NCBI GenBank assembly: GCA_029227035.1
Contig: JAQXZD010000099.1
Coordinates: forward strand, 1 to 64,000
Direction of reading: 5' to 3'
From: Lachnospiraceae bacterium
GTDB taxonomy: Bacteria; Bacillota; Clostridia; Lachnospirales; Lachnospiraceae
Length of the DNA stretch: 64,000 bases
Part shown: positions 25,191-33,702 of the stretch, one piece after another
Numbering within the stretch: the first letter of the stretch is position 1
Layout: the number at the start of each line of letters is the position of its first letter
Made by a program: the position numbers and the translations under genes
The notes under the pieces: model-generated
What the model saw: the letters and a program-made list of their open reading frames with translations, nothing else
Told to the model about the DNA's origin: nothing
The model's database searches: none

Positions 25191-26941
25191 GCAGACAAAA
25201 AGGACAGCTTGAAACCTTGAAGAAGGTATTTCATTATATGAAACGGTATCTTCCGGTGCTTCTGCTTGCGATTCTTATGGCGGCGGTTACGGTGGCACTG
25301 ACTTTGTATTTCCCGATTCTGACCGGGCGGGCGATTGATCTGATTGTCACGAAGGGACAGGTAGATTTTGATGGAATCTTTGCTATCGTAAAGCAGGGGC
25401 TCATAGTGATCGGCATTACGGCGGCGGCACAGTGGGGCATGAACATGTGCAATAACCGGATGACTTACAACATTGTCCGGGATATCCGCAAGGATGCCTT
25501 CGATAAAATAGAGAAGCTTCCGCTCAGTTACATTGACAGCCATTCGCATGGGGACATGGTGAGCAGAATCATTGCGGATGTGGATACTTTTGCGGATGGA
25601 CTGCTGATGGGATTTACGCAGCTTTTTACGGGAGTTGCGACGATTGCCGGAACCCTTCTTTTTATGCTGTTTATCAATGTGAAGATTACCCTTGTGGTGG
25701 TGGTGCTTACCCCGATTTCCCTGGTGGTGGCAAGCTTTATCGCAAAGAAAACCTATGCGATGTTTCAGCTCCAGTCCAAGACAAGAGGGGAACAGACCGC
25801 ACTGATTGAGGAGATGGTTGGAAGCCAGAAGGTGGTGCAGGCCTTTAATCATGAGGATGAGGCTATGGAGCAGTTTACGGAGATTAATGAAAGACTGCAG
25901 AAATGCTCGCTTCGGGCAACCTTTTTCTCCAGTCTGACGAATCCAAGCACCCGTTTTGTGAACAGTCTGGTCTATGCGGCGGTTGCCATCACGGGAGCAG
26001 CGGCAGTGATGATTACGGCAGGCTCTTTTTCCGTGGGTAATCTGTCTGCTTTTTTGATGTATGCAAACCAGTATACCAAGCCGTTTAATGAAATCTCCGG
26101 GGTGGTAACGGAGCTTCAGAATGCGCTTGCCTGTGCGTCGAGAATCTTTGAACTGATTGAGGAACCGGCAGAGACAGCGGACGCAGCGGATGCCTGTGAG
26201 CTTTCCGGGGCAGAGGGAAATGTGGATGCAGAGCATGTGTATTTTTCCTATGTGCCGGAGCAGAAACTGATTGAGGATTTTAATCTGCATGTGAAACAGG
26301 GAGAGAGGATTGCCATTGTGGGACCTACCGGTTGCGGCAAGACTACGCTGATCAATCTTCTGATGCGGTTTTATGATGTGAATTCCGGAGAGATTGCAGT
26401 GGACGGACACAATATTATGGGTGTGACCAGAAAAAGCTTAAGAGCCAACTACGGAATGGTGCTGCAGGAGACCTGGCTGAAGAAGGGAACCATACGGGAG
26501 AATATCTGTATGGGTAAACCGGACGCGACGGAGGAGGAGATGATTGCAGCGGCAAAGGCATCCTACGCGCACAACTTTATTAAGCGTCTGCCAAAGGGCT
26601 ATGATACGGTGATTGCGGAGGAGGGCGGCAATCTGTCCCAGGGACAAAAGCAGCTTCTGTGCATTGCGAGAGTGATGCTGTGTCTGCCGCCGATGCTGAT
26701 TCTGGACGAAGCGACTTCCTCCATTGATACCAGAACGGAGATACGGATTCAGAAAGCCTTCCAGACCATGATGCAGGGGCGGACAAGCTTTATTGTGGCG
26801 CACAGGCTCTCCACAATCCGTGAAGCGGATGTGATACTGGTCATGAAAGACGGCAAAATAATCGAGCAGGGCAATCATGACACCCTGCTCGAACAGAACG
26901 GTTTTTATGCAAATCTTTATAATAGTCAGTTTTCTTCCTGA
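25187..26941 (+). CDS. Heterodimeric ABC exporter, catalytic-site subunit
   Basis: Partner half-transporter (584 aa, ATGA overlap). It has six membrane helices, then Walker A GPTGCGKTT, Walker B LILDEATSSID with the catalytic Glu, and a proper H-loop (VAHRLST). Its own signature is altered (LSQGQKQL), and in the dimer that signature faces the degenerate site of the first subunit. The pair therefore has one working and one degenerate ATP site. Its end overlaps the convergent L,D-transpeptidase gene by 16 bp. Confidence 0.93.
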   Translation: MSRQKGQLETLKKVFHYMKRYLPVLLLAILMAAVTVALTLYFPILTGRAIDLIVTKGQVDFDGIFAIVKQGLIVIGITAAAQWGMNMCNNRMTYNIVRDIRKDAFDKIEKLPLSYIDSHSHGDMVSRIIADVDTFADGLLMGFTQLFTGVATIAGTLLFMLFINVKITLVVVVLTPISLVVASFIAKKTYAMFQLQSKTRGEQTALIEEMVGSQKVVQAFNHEDEAMEQFTEINERLQKCSLRATFFSSLTNPSTRFVNSLVYAAVAITGAAAVMITAGSFSVGNLSAFLMYANQYTKPFNEISGVVTELQNALACASRIFELIEEPAETADAADACELSGAEGNVDAEHVYFSYVPEQKLIEDFNLHVKQGERIAIVGPTGCGKTTLINLLMRFYDVNSGEIAVDGHNIMGVTRKSLRANYGMVLQETWLKKGTIRENICMGKPDATEEEMIAAAKASYAHNFIKRLPKGYDTVIAEEGGNLSQGQKQLLCIARVMLCLPPMLILDEATSSIDTRTEIRIQKAFQTMMQGRTSFIVAHRLSTIREADVILVMKDGKIIEQGNHDTLLEQNGFYANLYNSQFSS

Positions 26942-28383
26942 TAGGAATAAGCATTGGAGATGCGGGCATTCTCGGCGGTCAGCTTGACCGGATCGCGGTA
27001 GTAAGCGATAACCGGGGTGCCCGTATCCAGTGTCTGATAAAGTTTCTTGGCGATTTTCGGCGGCACATTGATGCAGCCGTGGGAGCCGTTTTTCTTGTAG
27101 ATTTCCCCACCGAACTTATCACGCCATCCGGCGTCGTGGATTCCCACGTTATAAGCAAAAGGCATGAAATATTTCACTTTTGAGGCATAATTCTCGCCCA
27201 CCAGCGTCGCATCCCTCTCCTTATATACAACCTTATAGATGCCATCTGGTGAACCGTTCTTTAAGCTGATATTGCCGGAGACAATGTCCGTATCCGTAAT
27301 CAGCTTTCCTTCCTTGTAAAACCAGAGGTGCTGGTTGGTGTAGTCGATTTCCACATAGGTGTCACCGATATCGTCCAGTCCGCTCTGGATGGCGGTCTGT
27401 TCATAGACCGGCTCCCGGGAAACGGCTTTGCCTCCCTTTAAGTCCTTTTTTAACTGCTTTTTCTCTTTTTCCTTGCTGATTACCCAGCCATAATCCCCGC
27501 CGCCGACTTTGACGGTATCGCCCTTGGAGGTCTTGAATTTACGGACATCTCCGTAGGTGTTGTAGGTGCTGGCAAGATGCTGGACATAACTCGTCAGCCT
27601 GTCATCATTTATGGAGACGGTTCCGTCTTCTCCGATATCCAGAAGGGACAGAATTTTTTTCTTGTCCACGTTTTCGTCCACACCGTCAATTTCATAATGA
27701 ACCGTAGCGGCGGTGTAGGAGTCAATCTGTGCGGCGGTATCGGCAATGATACTGTCGTTTGCATAGACACCCGGATTTACATAACAGTCATCCGAGAGAG
27801 TGAGGTCTGTCTTCTGCTCGTCGATGGCAGAAGTAATCTCGGAAGCAACCTGCTCGGAAATCGGTTCGTTGCCCGGCACTTCCGGAACCACCTTGTAATC
27901 GTCTTCCGTGATATCCAGATAGGCATCCTTTGGCGTTTCTATGTAGTCTTTGGCAAAGAGCGGAAGTTCCTCAATCTTTGAAGAAAGTGCATCATTGTCA
28001 TAGGTAAAGGAATAATCCATCTCAATGTCATGGGTCTGAAAGATTCCCACAGGCCAGGCAAAGGCGTTCTGCTTTTTTAAGATGGCAAGTTCTTCGCCCT
28101 TTGCGTCATAGGCGTAATCGAAGTCTTTGCCGGCAATGGAGAAGGAGGAGCCTTTCCGGTCCTTGATGGTGAGAAGGTATTCGTTTGCCCGGGTAATATT
28201 CTCTTTCTCCACATAAGAGGCAGTCTGATTGCCGCAGGAGATGCCTCCAACGGTGGTCTTCGGGAAGAAATGTCCGCTGTAATAGACTGCCATACCGATG
28301 TAGAGGGCGATGAGAACAAGTCCTGTGATTAAGAGGGCTGTCTTTGGGGCAGTTTTCTTTTTATGTGTTGTTTTTGCTGTCAT
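26926..28383 (-). CDS. L,D-transpeptidase (YkuD) with peptidoglycan-binding domain
   Basis: Membrane-anchored cell-wall enzyme (485 aa) that forms 3-3 crosslinks or attaches molecules to peptidoglycan. One membrane segment lies near the N-terminus (LLITGLVLIALYIGMAVYY). A long extracellular region with a PG_binding_4-like module follows (about 100-330), then the YkuD domain with VGIHDAGW and the catalytic SHGCINV. The start at 28383 is preferred because AAAGGA lies 7 bases before it; the 28398 ATG lacks a ribosome site. Confidence 0.92.
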   Translation of the reverse strand: MTAKTTHKKKTAPKTALLITGLVLIALYIGMAVYYSGHFFPKTTVGGISCGNQTASYVEKENITRANEYLLTIKDRKGSSFSIAGKDFDYAYDAKGEELAILKKQNAFAWPVGIFQTHDIEMDYSFTYDNDALSSKIEELPLFAKDYIETPKDAYLDITEDDYKVVPEVPGNEPISEQVASEITSAIDEQKTDLTLSDDCYVNPGVYANDSIIADTAAQIDSYTAATVHYEIDGVDENVDKKKILSLLDIGEDGTVSINDDRLTSYVQHLASTYNTYGDVRKFKTSKGDTVKVGGGDYGWVISKEKEKKQLKKDLKGGKAVSREPVYEQTAIQSGLDDIGDTYVEIDYTNQHLWFYKEGKLITDTDIVSGNISLKNGSPDGIYKVVYKERDATLVGENYASKVKYFMPFAYNVGIHDAGWRDKFGGEIYKKNGSHGCINVPPKIAKKLYQTLDTGTPVIAYYRDPVKLTAENARISNAYSYQEEN

Positions 28384-28412
28384 TGTGTTTCCTTTCATGG
28401 GTATGCCATGGC

Positions 28413-29651
28413 TTATTTTGCGGGCTTAAGGTGTGTGACCGGCATATACACCGGAAGTCCGTCTTTGTATTCAATCGAGACCTCACCCTGAATCAGCGGC
28501 TTCAGATAAGCAAGAAGCTCAGGGGTGATGTCGTTTCCGTCTTTGTGAATCCATTCAAGAGGAACGGATTTTGCTTCGTTTGCGATGTCCTTAATCGGGG
28601 CATGACTATAAGTGACCTGATAAGGTGCATTGCTGATACGCTCTAACGTAATCATGGAAGCGGTCACTCCGTTTTCTGCGGCTTCCACAGCCTTTTCCCC
28701 GAGGCAGAAGGCTTCGTCCAAATCGGTTTTGGATGCCATGTGGGAGGCGCAGCGCTGCAGTACGTTGATCTCCACTGAGCGGACCTTGACACCGATATTT
28801 TCTTTTACCAGAAACTCCAGGGCTTTGCCGGCTCCGGAGAGCTGCGTATGGCCGAACTGATCCTTGGCGGTGGTGGAGGCGGTAATGTAATCCCCGTTCT
28901 CATCACGGATTCCTTCCGATACGGCGACAATGACATTGTTTAAAGTCTCCAGCTGCTTACGGATGTCCGCAAGGAACTGTTCCTTATGAAAAGGTGTCTC
29001 CGGCAGATAAATCAGGTGCGGAGCCGTATTGTATTCGTTTCTGGCAAGGGCGCTTGCGGCGGTCAGCCATCCGGCATCCCTTCCCATAATCTCCACGATG
29101 GTGACACTTTTTACCGCATAGATAAAGGTGTCATGGGCAATCTCCAGCATACTGGAAGCGACATACTTGGCGGCGGAACCAAAGCCCGGCGTATGGTCGA
29201 TGCTGCAGAGATCATTGTCGATGGTCTTCGGGATTCCGACGATACGGATATCACTGTTAATCTTGGCAGCATAGTCGGACAGCTTTAAAACCGTGTCCAT
29301 GGAATCATTGCCGCCAATATAAAAGAAGGCTTTGATATTCAGTTTGGCAAACTGGTTAAATATGAAAACATAGACGGAATCATCATCTTTGTAATCCGGC
29401 AGTTTGTAACGGCAGGAGCCAAGATACATGGCCGGAGTGACGGAGAGCCGGTTCAGGCTTTCTTCGTCCGGAATGAGTTCATCCAGATTGATATAATGTT
29501 CATTTATAATTCCCAGAATACCGTTGACGGAACCGTAGCAACTGTCGTATTTTTCGGATTTTCTGACTGCGGATATCACACCCGCGAGACTGGCGTTGAT
29601 GGCAACGGTTGGGCCGCCGGACTGGGCAACCATACAATTTGCTTGCTTCAT
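28413..29651 (-). CDS. 6-phosphofructokinase, probably diphosphate-dependent
   Basis: Glycolytic enzyme phosphorylating fructose 6-phosphate (412 aa). The phosphate-donor loop reads IGGNDSMDT and the substrate loop GIPKTIDND. The Lys in PKTIDND and the absence of GGDGS are the marks of PPi-using phosphofructokinases. VEIMGRDAGW is the other family block. The ATG at 29651 has AAGGAG upstream; the track's 42-residue extension reads through the promoter region. Donor choice (PPi or ATP) is inference. Confidence 0.9.
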   Translation of the reverse strand: MKQANCMVAQSGGPTVAINASLAGVISAVRKSEKYDSCYGSVNGILGIINEHYINLDELIPDEESLNRLSVTPAMYLGSCRYKLPDYKDDDSVYVFIFNQFAKLNIKAFFYIGGNDSMDTVLKLSDYAAKINSDIRIVGIPKTIDNDLCSIDHTPGFGSAAKYVASSMLEIAHDTFIYAVKSVTIVEIMGRDAGWLTAASALARNEYNTAPHLIYLPETPFHKEQFLADIRKQLETLNNVIVAVSEGIRDENGDYITASTTAKDQFGHTQLSGAGKALEFLVKENIGVKVRSVEINVLQRCASHMASKTDLDEAFCLGEKAVEAAENGVTASMITLERISNAPYQVTYSHAPIKDIANEAKSVPLEWIHKDGNDITPELLAYLKPLIQGEVSIEYKDGLPVYMPVTHLKPAK

Positions 29652-29757
29652 AGAATACTCCTTTTTTTCATAGTCATATGTCTTTATAATAGTTTTTTTT
29701 CGGGCAATTCGCAAGTGGTATGAATAAAAAAACAAAAATGGGATAAAATAACTTATA

Positions 29758-29956
29758 AATTTATTCACAGCCACCACACAGGCAGGCCGCAGACCAGCTG
29801 CGCTGTGCGCATCTGCCGCTGCTTTGCAGCTAATGTCTGAGGCTGTGTGGTGGGTGAATTCTATTCACCAGGCAGGCGAAAGTATAAATTCGTCTTACAA
29901 GCAAGCTTGACGTCCGAATTTATACTTTCACTTGCCGCTGTGAATAATTCAAATTT
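29758..29956. repeat. Composite palindromic element (two nested hairpins)
   Basis: This fills most of the gap between the phosphofructokinase gene and the next ORF. Hairpin A pairs CCACCACACAG with CTGTGTGGTGG. Hairpin B pairs GGCAGGCGAAAGTATAAATT with a near-identical inverted copy (two mismatches). Outer ends are TATTCACAG and CTGTGAATAATTCAAA, and a GGTGAAT/ATTCACC palindrome joins the two hairpins. No ORF of note. Confidence 0.7.
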
Positions 29957-30027
29957 TGCTGGCATTTTGTCGAATTTTGTAGTACCATGGTATTAGACAA
30001 ATGAATGTTATGAGGGAGGTTGGATAT

Positions 30028-30318
30028 ATGGGGAAAAAAGCACAGGGGCAGGTTTTAATCGAGTGCCCGAATACGGTTTTTTATCTTTATGTCAGTGATG
30101 AGAGGGATTTGTCCAAGATTGCGACTTTCACCAGGAATCTGAAGAAAATCAGAGAGATTGGGTTAAATGACATATATATGTGGTGCAACCGGCAGGGGAT
30201 TGCCTACCGCACCAGATTCCATTACAGAAAGGAATTTTCCCTGTTGGAGAATATGATTGCCTACATACGGTATTCCCAGCAGAAAATCAAATATCAGGTA
30301 CTAATCGGGATGGCTTAA
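30028..30318 (+). CDS. Small hypothetical protein
   Basis: A 96-aa basic protein that I do not recognise. It has alternating strands and helices (VLIECPNTVFYLYVSDERDLSK, then NLKKIREIGLNDIYMWCNRQG), no membrane segment and no signal peptide. GGGAGG with 8-base spacing supports the ATG at 30028, not the upstream 30001. A terminator follows directly, so it is a single-gene unit. Confidence 0.6.
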   Translation: MGKKAQGQVLIECPNTVFYLYVSDERDLSKIATFTRNLKKIREIGLNDIYMWCNRQGIAYRTRFHYRKEFSLLENMIAYIRYSQQKIKYQVLIGMA

Positions 30319-30349
30319 ACCGCTGTGCACTGCACAGTGGTTTTTTCGG
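30317..30349 (+). terminator. Intrinsic terminator after the small ORF
   Basis: ACCGCTGTG / CACAGTGGT stem (one G-U pair) followed by six T. Confidence 0.8.
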
Positions 30350-30361
30350 GTTAAGTAAATG

Positions 30362-30621
30362 CTTGTAAAATCACCTGAAAACAATTGTCTTGTATTATTA
30401 TGGGGATTCTGCAGGAGCGTATCATGTTTTGTGAAAGACCAAAAATCGACAGTATCAGGGTTCCATTGAATAATGGTAATAGCATAAAAGTTGCAAATTA
30501 TCAGTAGCTATATGAAATCGTTCCTGATGCAAACTCGATTTTTGACTTGAACAAAATATGATATGTTACTGCGGAAGGTTTTGATTTTAATGTAACAATT
30601 GTTTTCAGGTAATTTTGCAAG
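30362..30621. repeat. Dispersed palindromic element, copy 1 (full length with outer terminal repeats)
   Basis: A 260-bp element ending in 27-bp terminal inverted repeats (25 of 27 matching; core ACCTGAAAACAATTGT / ACAATTGTTTTCAGGT). Inside are nested arms shared with copies at 54.3 and 63.7 kb: CTGCAG/CTGCGG, ATCATGTTTTGT/ACAAAATATGAT, AAAAATCGA/TCGATTTTT and GTATCAGG/CCTGATGC. It occupies the intergenic space before the S66 peptidase gene. Confidence 0.8.
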
Positions 30622-30656
30622 AGACTTTTAGTTTGTGTTTGTAAAGGAGATAAAAA

Positions 30657-31679
30657 GTGAGATATCCGGAATTTTTGAAGGAGAACGGAACAATCGGGTT
30701 TGTGGCACCGTCCTTTGGGTGTGCGACAGAGCCGTATTATACAGCATTTCAGAATGCAATGACAAAGTTTAGACAGATGGGATACAGGATGAAGACGGGA
30801 CCGAACTGTTTTCTGGATGAGGGAATCGGAATCAGCAATAAACCGCAGTTGTGCGCACAGGAGTTAAATGACAGCTACTGTGATGAGGAGAGTGACATCC
30901 TGATTTCCTGCGGCGGCGGAGAACTGATGTGTGAGATTATTCCCTATCTGGATTTCGCGCGTATAAAAGCCGCAAAACCAAAATGGTATATGGGATTTTC
31001 GGATAATACAAACTTTACGTTTCTGTCTGCCACAATCTGTGATACGGCGGCCATTTATGGTCCCTGCGCAGCCGCCTTTGGCATGGAGCCGTGGCACAAG
31101 TCACAGCAGGATGCACTGGACCTTCTCTGCGGAAAAACGGAGCAGGTGCATAATTACGACATGTGGGAGAAAGAATCCTTAAAGGATGAGGAGCATCCGC
31201 TTGTTCCCTATAATCTTACGGAGCCGATGCAGATTCGGTATCATAAGGGAAAGGAAGCGCACCTGACAGGGCGGCTGATTGGAGGTTGCATGGATTGTCT
31301 GGTGACTTTACTTGGAACGGAATATGATAAAACGAAAGAGTTTGCAGAGCGTTATAAGGAGGACGGAATCATCTGGTTCCTGGAAGCCTGTGACTTAAAC
31401 ATTATGTCCATCCGCAGGGCAATCTGGCAGATGAAGAATGCCGGATGGTTTTCTTATGTAAAAGGCTTTTTGATCGGAAGACCTCTCTGTTATGGGGAGG
31501 AAATGTTTGGCATTGATCAGTACCGGGCAGTGACGGATCTTCTCGCAGATTATCAGGTTCCGATTCTTATGGATCTGGATATCGGGCATCTGTCACCGAT
31601 GATGCCGGTGGTAAGCGGGGCATTGGCAGAAATTAACGCAGTTGAAAATTCTCTGGATATACGGTATATTTGGAGGTAA
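30657..31679 (+). CDS. S66-family LD-carboxypeptidase / MccF-like peptidase
   Basis: Cytoplasmic serine peptidase of 340 aa. The nucleophile serine is in MGFSDNTNF (about residue 112); the Glu is in WFLEACD and the His in IGHLSPMMP. The family trims muropeptides (LD-carboxypeptidase) or inactivates microcin C-like aminoacyl nucleotides (MccF). The size favours the MccF-like subgroup, but both roles are possible. It starts with GTG, supported by AAAGGAG. Confidence 0.88.
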   Translation: MRYPEFLKENGTIGFVAPSFGCATEPYYTAFQNAMTKFRQMGYRMKTGPNCFLDEGIGISNKPQLCAQELNDSYCDEESDILISCGGGELMCEIIPYLDFARIKAAKPKWYMGFSDNTNFTFLSATICDTAAIYGPCAAAFGMEPWHKSQQDALDLLCGKTEQVHNYDMWEKESLKDEEHPLVPYNLTEPMQIRYHKGKEAHLTGRLIGGCMDCLVTLLGTEYDKTKEFAERYKEDGIIWFLEACDLNIMSIRRAIWQMKNAGWFSYVKGFLIGRPLCYGEEMFGIDQYRAVTDLLADYQVPILMDLDIGHLSPMMPVVSGALAEINAVENSLDIRYIWR

Positions 31680-31692
31680 AAGGAGGTAGAAG

Positions 31693-32628
31693 ATGAACAA
31701 GTTTGCAAAGAGATTGTTGGTGCTTGCGGTTGCGGCGGTGACCACAGCAGGGACGTTTACCACTGCAATGCCGGTATATGCGGCAGAAGAAGAGACTACG
31801 GAAGCCGGAGATGATGTGGATATCACATTGGAGGATAAGCCGTATCTGGCACTGGGAGCAGATCTGACTGCAGACGAGCAGCATAAGGTTCTTTCCTATA
31901 TGGGCGTGGAAGCCGCAGATTTTGATCAGTATGATGTGGTCTATGTCAGCAATGAGGAGGAGCATAAATATCTGGATGCTTATGTGCCAAAGGAGAAAAT
32001 CGGAACCCGCGCACTTTCTTCCGTTCTGGTTTCCCTGACGGAGGAAGGGGACGGACTTAAGGTTTCTACATATAACATCAATTACTGTACGGCAGGTATG
32101 TACAAAAATGCGCTGGCAACAGCAGGAATTTCGGATGCCAATGTGATTGTTGCGGGACCTTTTGAGTTGTCCGGTACAGCGGCTCTGGTGGGAACCTTTG
32201 AAGCATATGAAGAACTGTCCGGGGAGACCTTGGATGAGGATGTGGTGGACGCCGCCATGGATGAGCTGGTTACCACCGGGGAACTGGAGCAGAGCATCAA
32301 GGGAAACTCTCAGGACATCGAAGCAATGATTGCCGACCTGAAAGGAAGGATGGCAAACGGAGATCTGGATACAAGAGAGCAGATGGAAAAGGCAATCGAT
32401 GAATATGCCGGGAAATACGATCTGGGTATCTCAAAGGATGATAAGGAAAAAATCATGGATCTTCTGGAAAAACTTCAGGGCGTCGATTTGGACTGGGACA
32501 GTATCGCATCCCAGGCGCAGGAATGGGCAGACAAATTAAGCAATGCGGTGGACGGGGAAGGAATCGGAGCCGCAGTTAAGAATTTTTTCTCAAAAATCTG
32601 GGATGCCATTACCTCGCTGTTTGAATAG
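31693..32628 (+). CDS. Secreted DUF1002 protein
   Basis: A 311-aa exported protein with a signal peptide (residues 1-33, cleavage after VYA). The following region, with a repeated helical pattern (GISDANVIVAGPFELSGTAALVG), matches the DUF1002 family. The C-terminus is amphipathic (KNFFSKIWDAITSLFE). Function unknown. It starts 13 bp after the peptidase stop. Confidence 0.82.
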   Translation: MNKFAKRLLVLAVAAVTTAGTFTTAMPVYAAEEETTEAGDDVDITLEDKPYLALGADLTADEQHKVLSYMGVEAADFDQYDVVYVSNEEEHKYLDAYVPKEKIGTRALSSVLVSLTEEGDGLKVSTYNINYCTAGMYKNALATAGISDANVIVAGPFELSGTAALVGTFEAYEELSGETLDEDVVDAAMDELVTTGELEQSIKGNSQDIEAMIADLKGRMANGDLDTREQMEKAIDEYAGKYDLGISKDDKEKIMDLLEKLQGVDLDWDSIASQAQEWADKLSNAVDGEGIGAAVKNFFSKIWDAITSLFE

Positions 32629-32662
32629 CAACAGATAGGAGATCAGACAAAGGATAAGAGTT

Positions 32663-33208
32663 ATGAGAATAAGGGATATTGACTGGATGAAGGAGCGACA
32701 GATTACGCCGCTTCTGCTGGTGATGGTGTTTTTATTCGGGGGAGTGTTTGGGTTTTTATACGAAGAAGTTTTTTACAGGATAGATCTGGGATATTTTGTG
32801 AAGCGGGGAACCACTTTCGGACCATGGATACCCATCTATGGATTTGGGGCAATGCTTATCGTGGTCAGCACGGAGAAGCTGAAAAAGAGTCCGTTTCTGG
32901 TATTCCTGACGGCGGGAGCCGTCTCCGGAATTGTGGAGTTTTTGACTGGATATATCCTGTTTCACAGGCTGGGAATCCGCCTGTGGGATTACAATGTGGA
33001 GATTTGGAACTGGCTGAACGTCGGAGGATATGTGTGCCTGCGTTCGGTGTTGTTCTTCGGAGTCTCGGCATTGTTCCTGAAATATGTGGTACAGCCGGTC
33101 TTCTGCCAGCTTATCGACGAAGACCATCAGACTGCAATCACATGGCTTAAGCTTCTGGCAATGCTTTTTATCATAGATGTCATAGGAGCTTTCTTTAAAC
33201 TGATGTAA
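32663..33208 (+). CDS. CmpB-like (putative ABC transporter type IV) membrane protein
   Basis: A 181-aa protein with four or five membrane segments. The conserved blocks GVFGFLYEEVFYRID, GPWIPIYGFG and a middle GIVEFLTGYILF match the PF06541-type family common in Firmicutes. Family function not established. It lies 34 bp after the DUF1002 gene, probably on the same transcript. Confidence 0.78.
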   Translation: MRIRDIDWMKERQITPLLLVMVFLFGGVFGFLYEEVFYRIDLGYFVKRGTTFGPWIPIYGFGAMLIVVSTEKLKKSPFLVFLTAGAVSGIVEFLTGYILFHRLGIRLWDYNVEIWNWLNVGGYVCLRSVLFFGVSALFLKYVVQPVFCQLIDEDHQTAITWLKLLAMLFIIDVIGAFFKLM

Positions 33209-33238
33209 GACAGAACAGATAATCATTAGGAGGTATGC

Positions 33239-33700
33239 ATGATGAGACAGGAAATTGAAGTGGCAGAGCCATTAACGGACATAAAAATACATCCGTATGA
33301 GCACAAAGCGCAGTATTATGAAACGGATCAGATGGGAATTATTCACCACAGTAATTATGTCAAGTGGATGGAAGAGGCAAGAATGGATCTGATGGACCAG
33401 ATCGGCCTGAATTATAAGGCGATGGAAAAAATGGAGATTATCAGCCCGGTCCTTGCCATTTCGGTGGAGTATCACAGCATGGTTCACTTTGATGATGTGG
33501 TGGTGATTGAGACCAGACTGGTGAAGTACAACGGAGTCAAGATGGAGATTGAATATACCATGACGGATAAAGAGACCGGGGAGCTGCGTACCACGGGAAG
33601 AAGTTCCCATTGCTTCCTGACACGTTCCGGCAAGCCGATTTCCCTGAAGAGATCTTATCCGGAACTGGATACCAAGTTCTTTGAGATGAAGGAGGAGTAG
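33239..33700 (+). CDS. Acyl-CoA thioesterase, YbgC/4HBT hot-dog fold
   Basis: A 153-aa single hot-dog-domain thioesterase. The catalytic region is ETDQMGIIHHSNYVKWMEEAR, in which the Asp and the following strand/helix are the 4HBT hallmark. It hydrolyses short or medium acyl thioesters. AGGAGG precedes a double ATG. The aminopeptidase gene begins 2 bp after its stop. Confidence 0.88.
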   Translation: MMRQEIEVAEPLTDIKIHPYEHKAQYYETDQMGIIHHSNYVKWMEEARMDLMDQIGLNYKAMEKMEIISPVLAISVEYHSMVHFDDVVVIETRLVKYNGVKMEIEYTMTDKETGELRTTGRSSHCFLTRSGKPISLKRSYPELDTKFFEMKEE

Positions 33701-33702
33701 TA

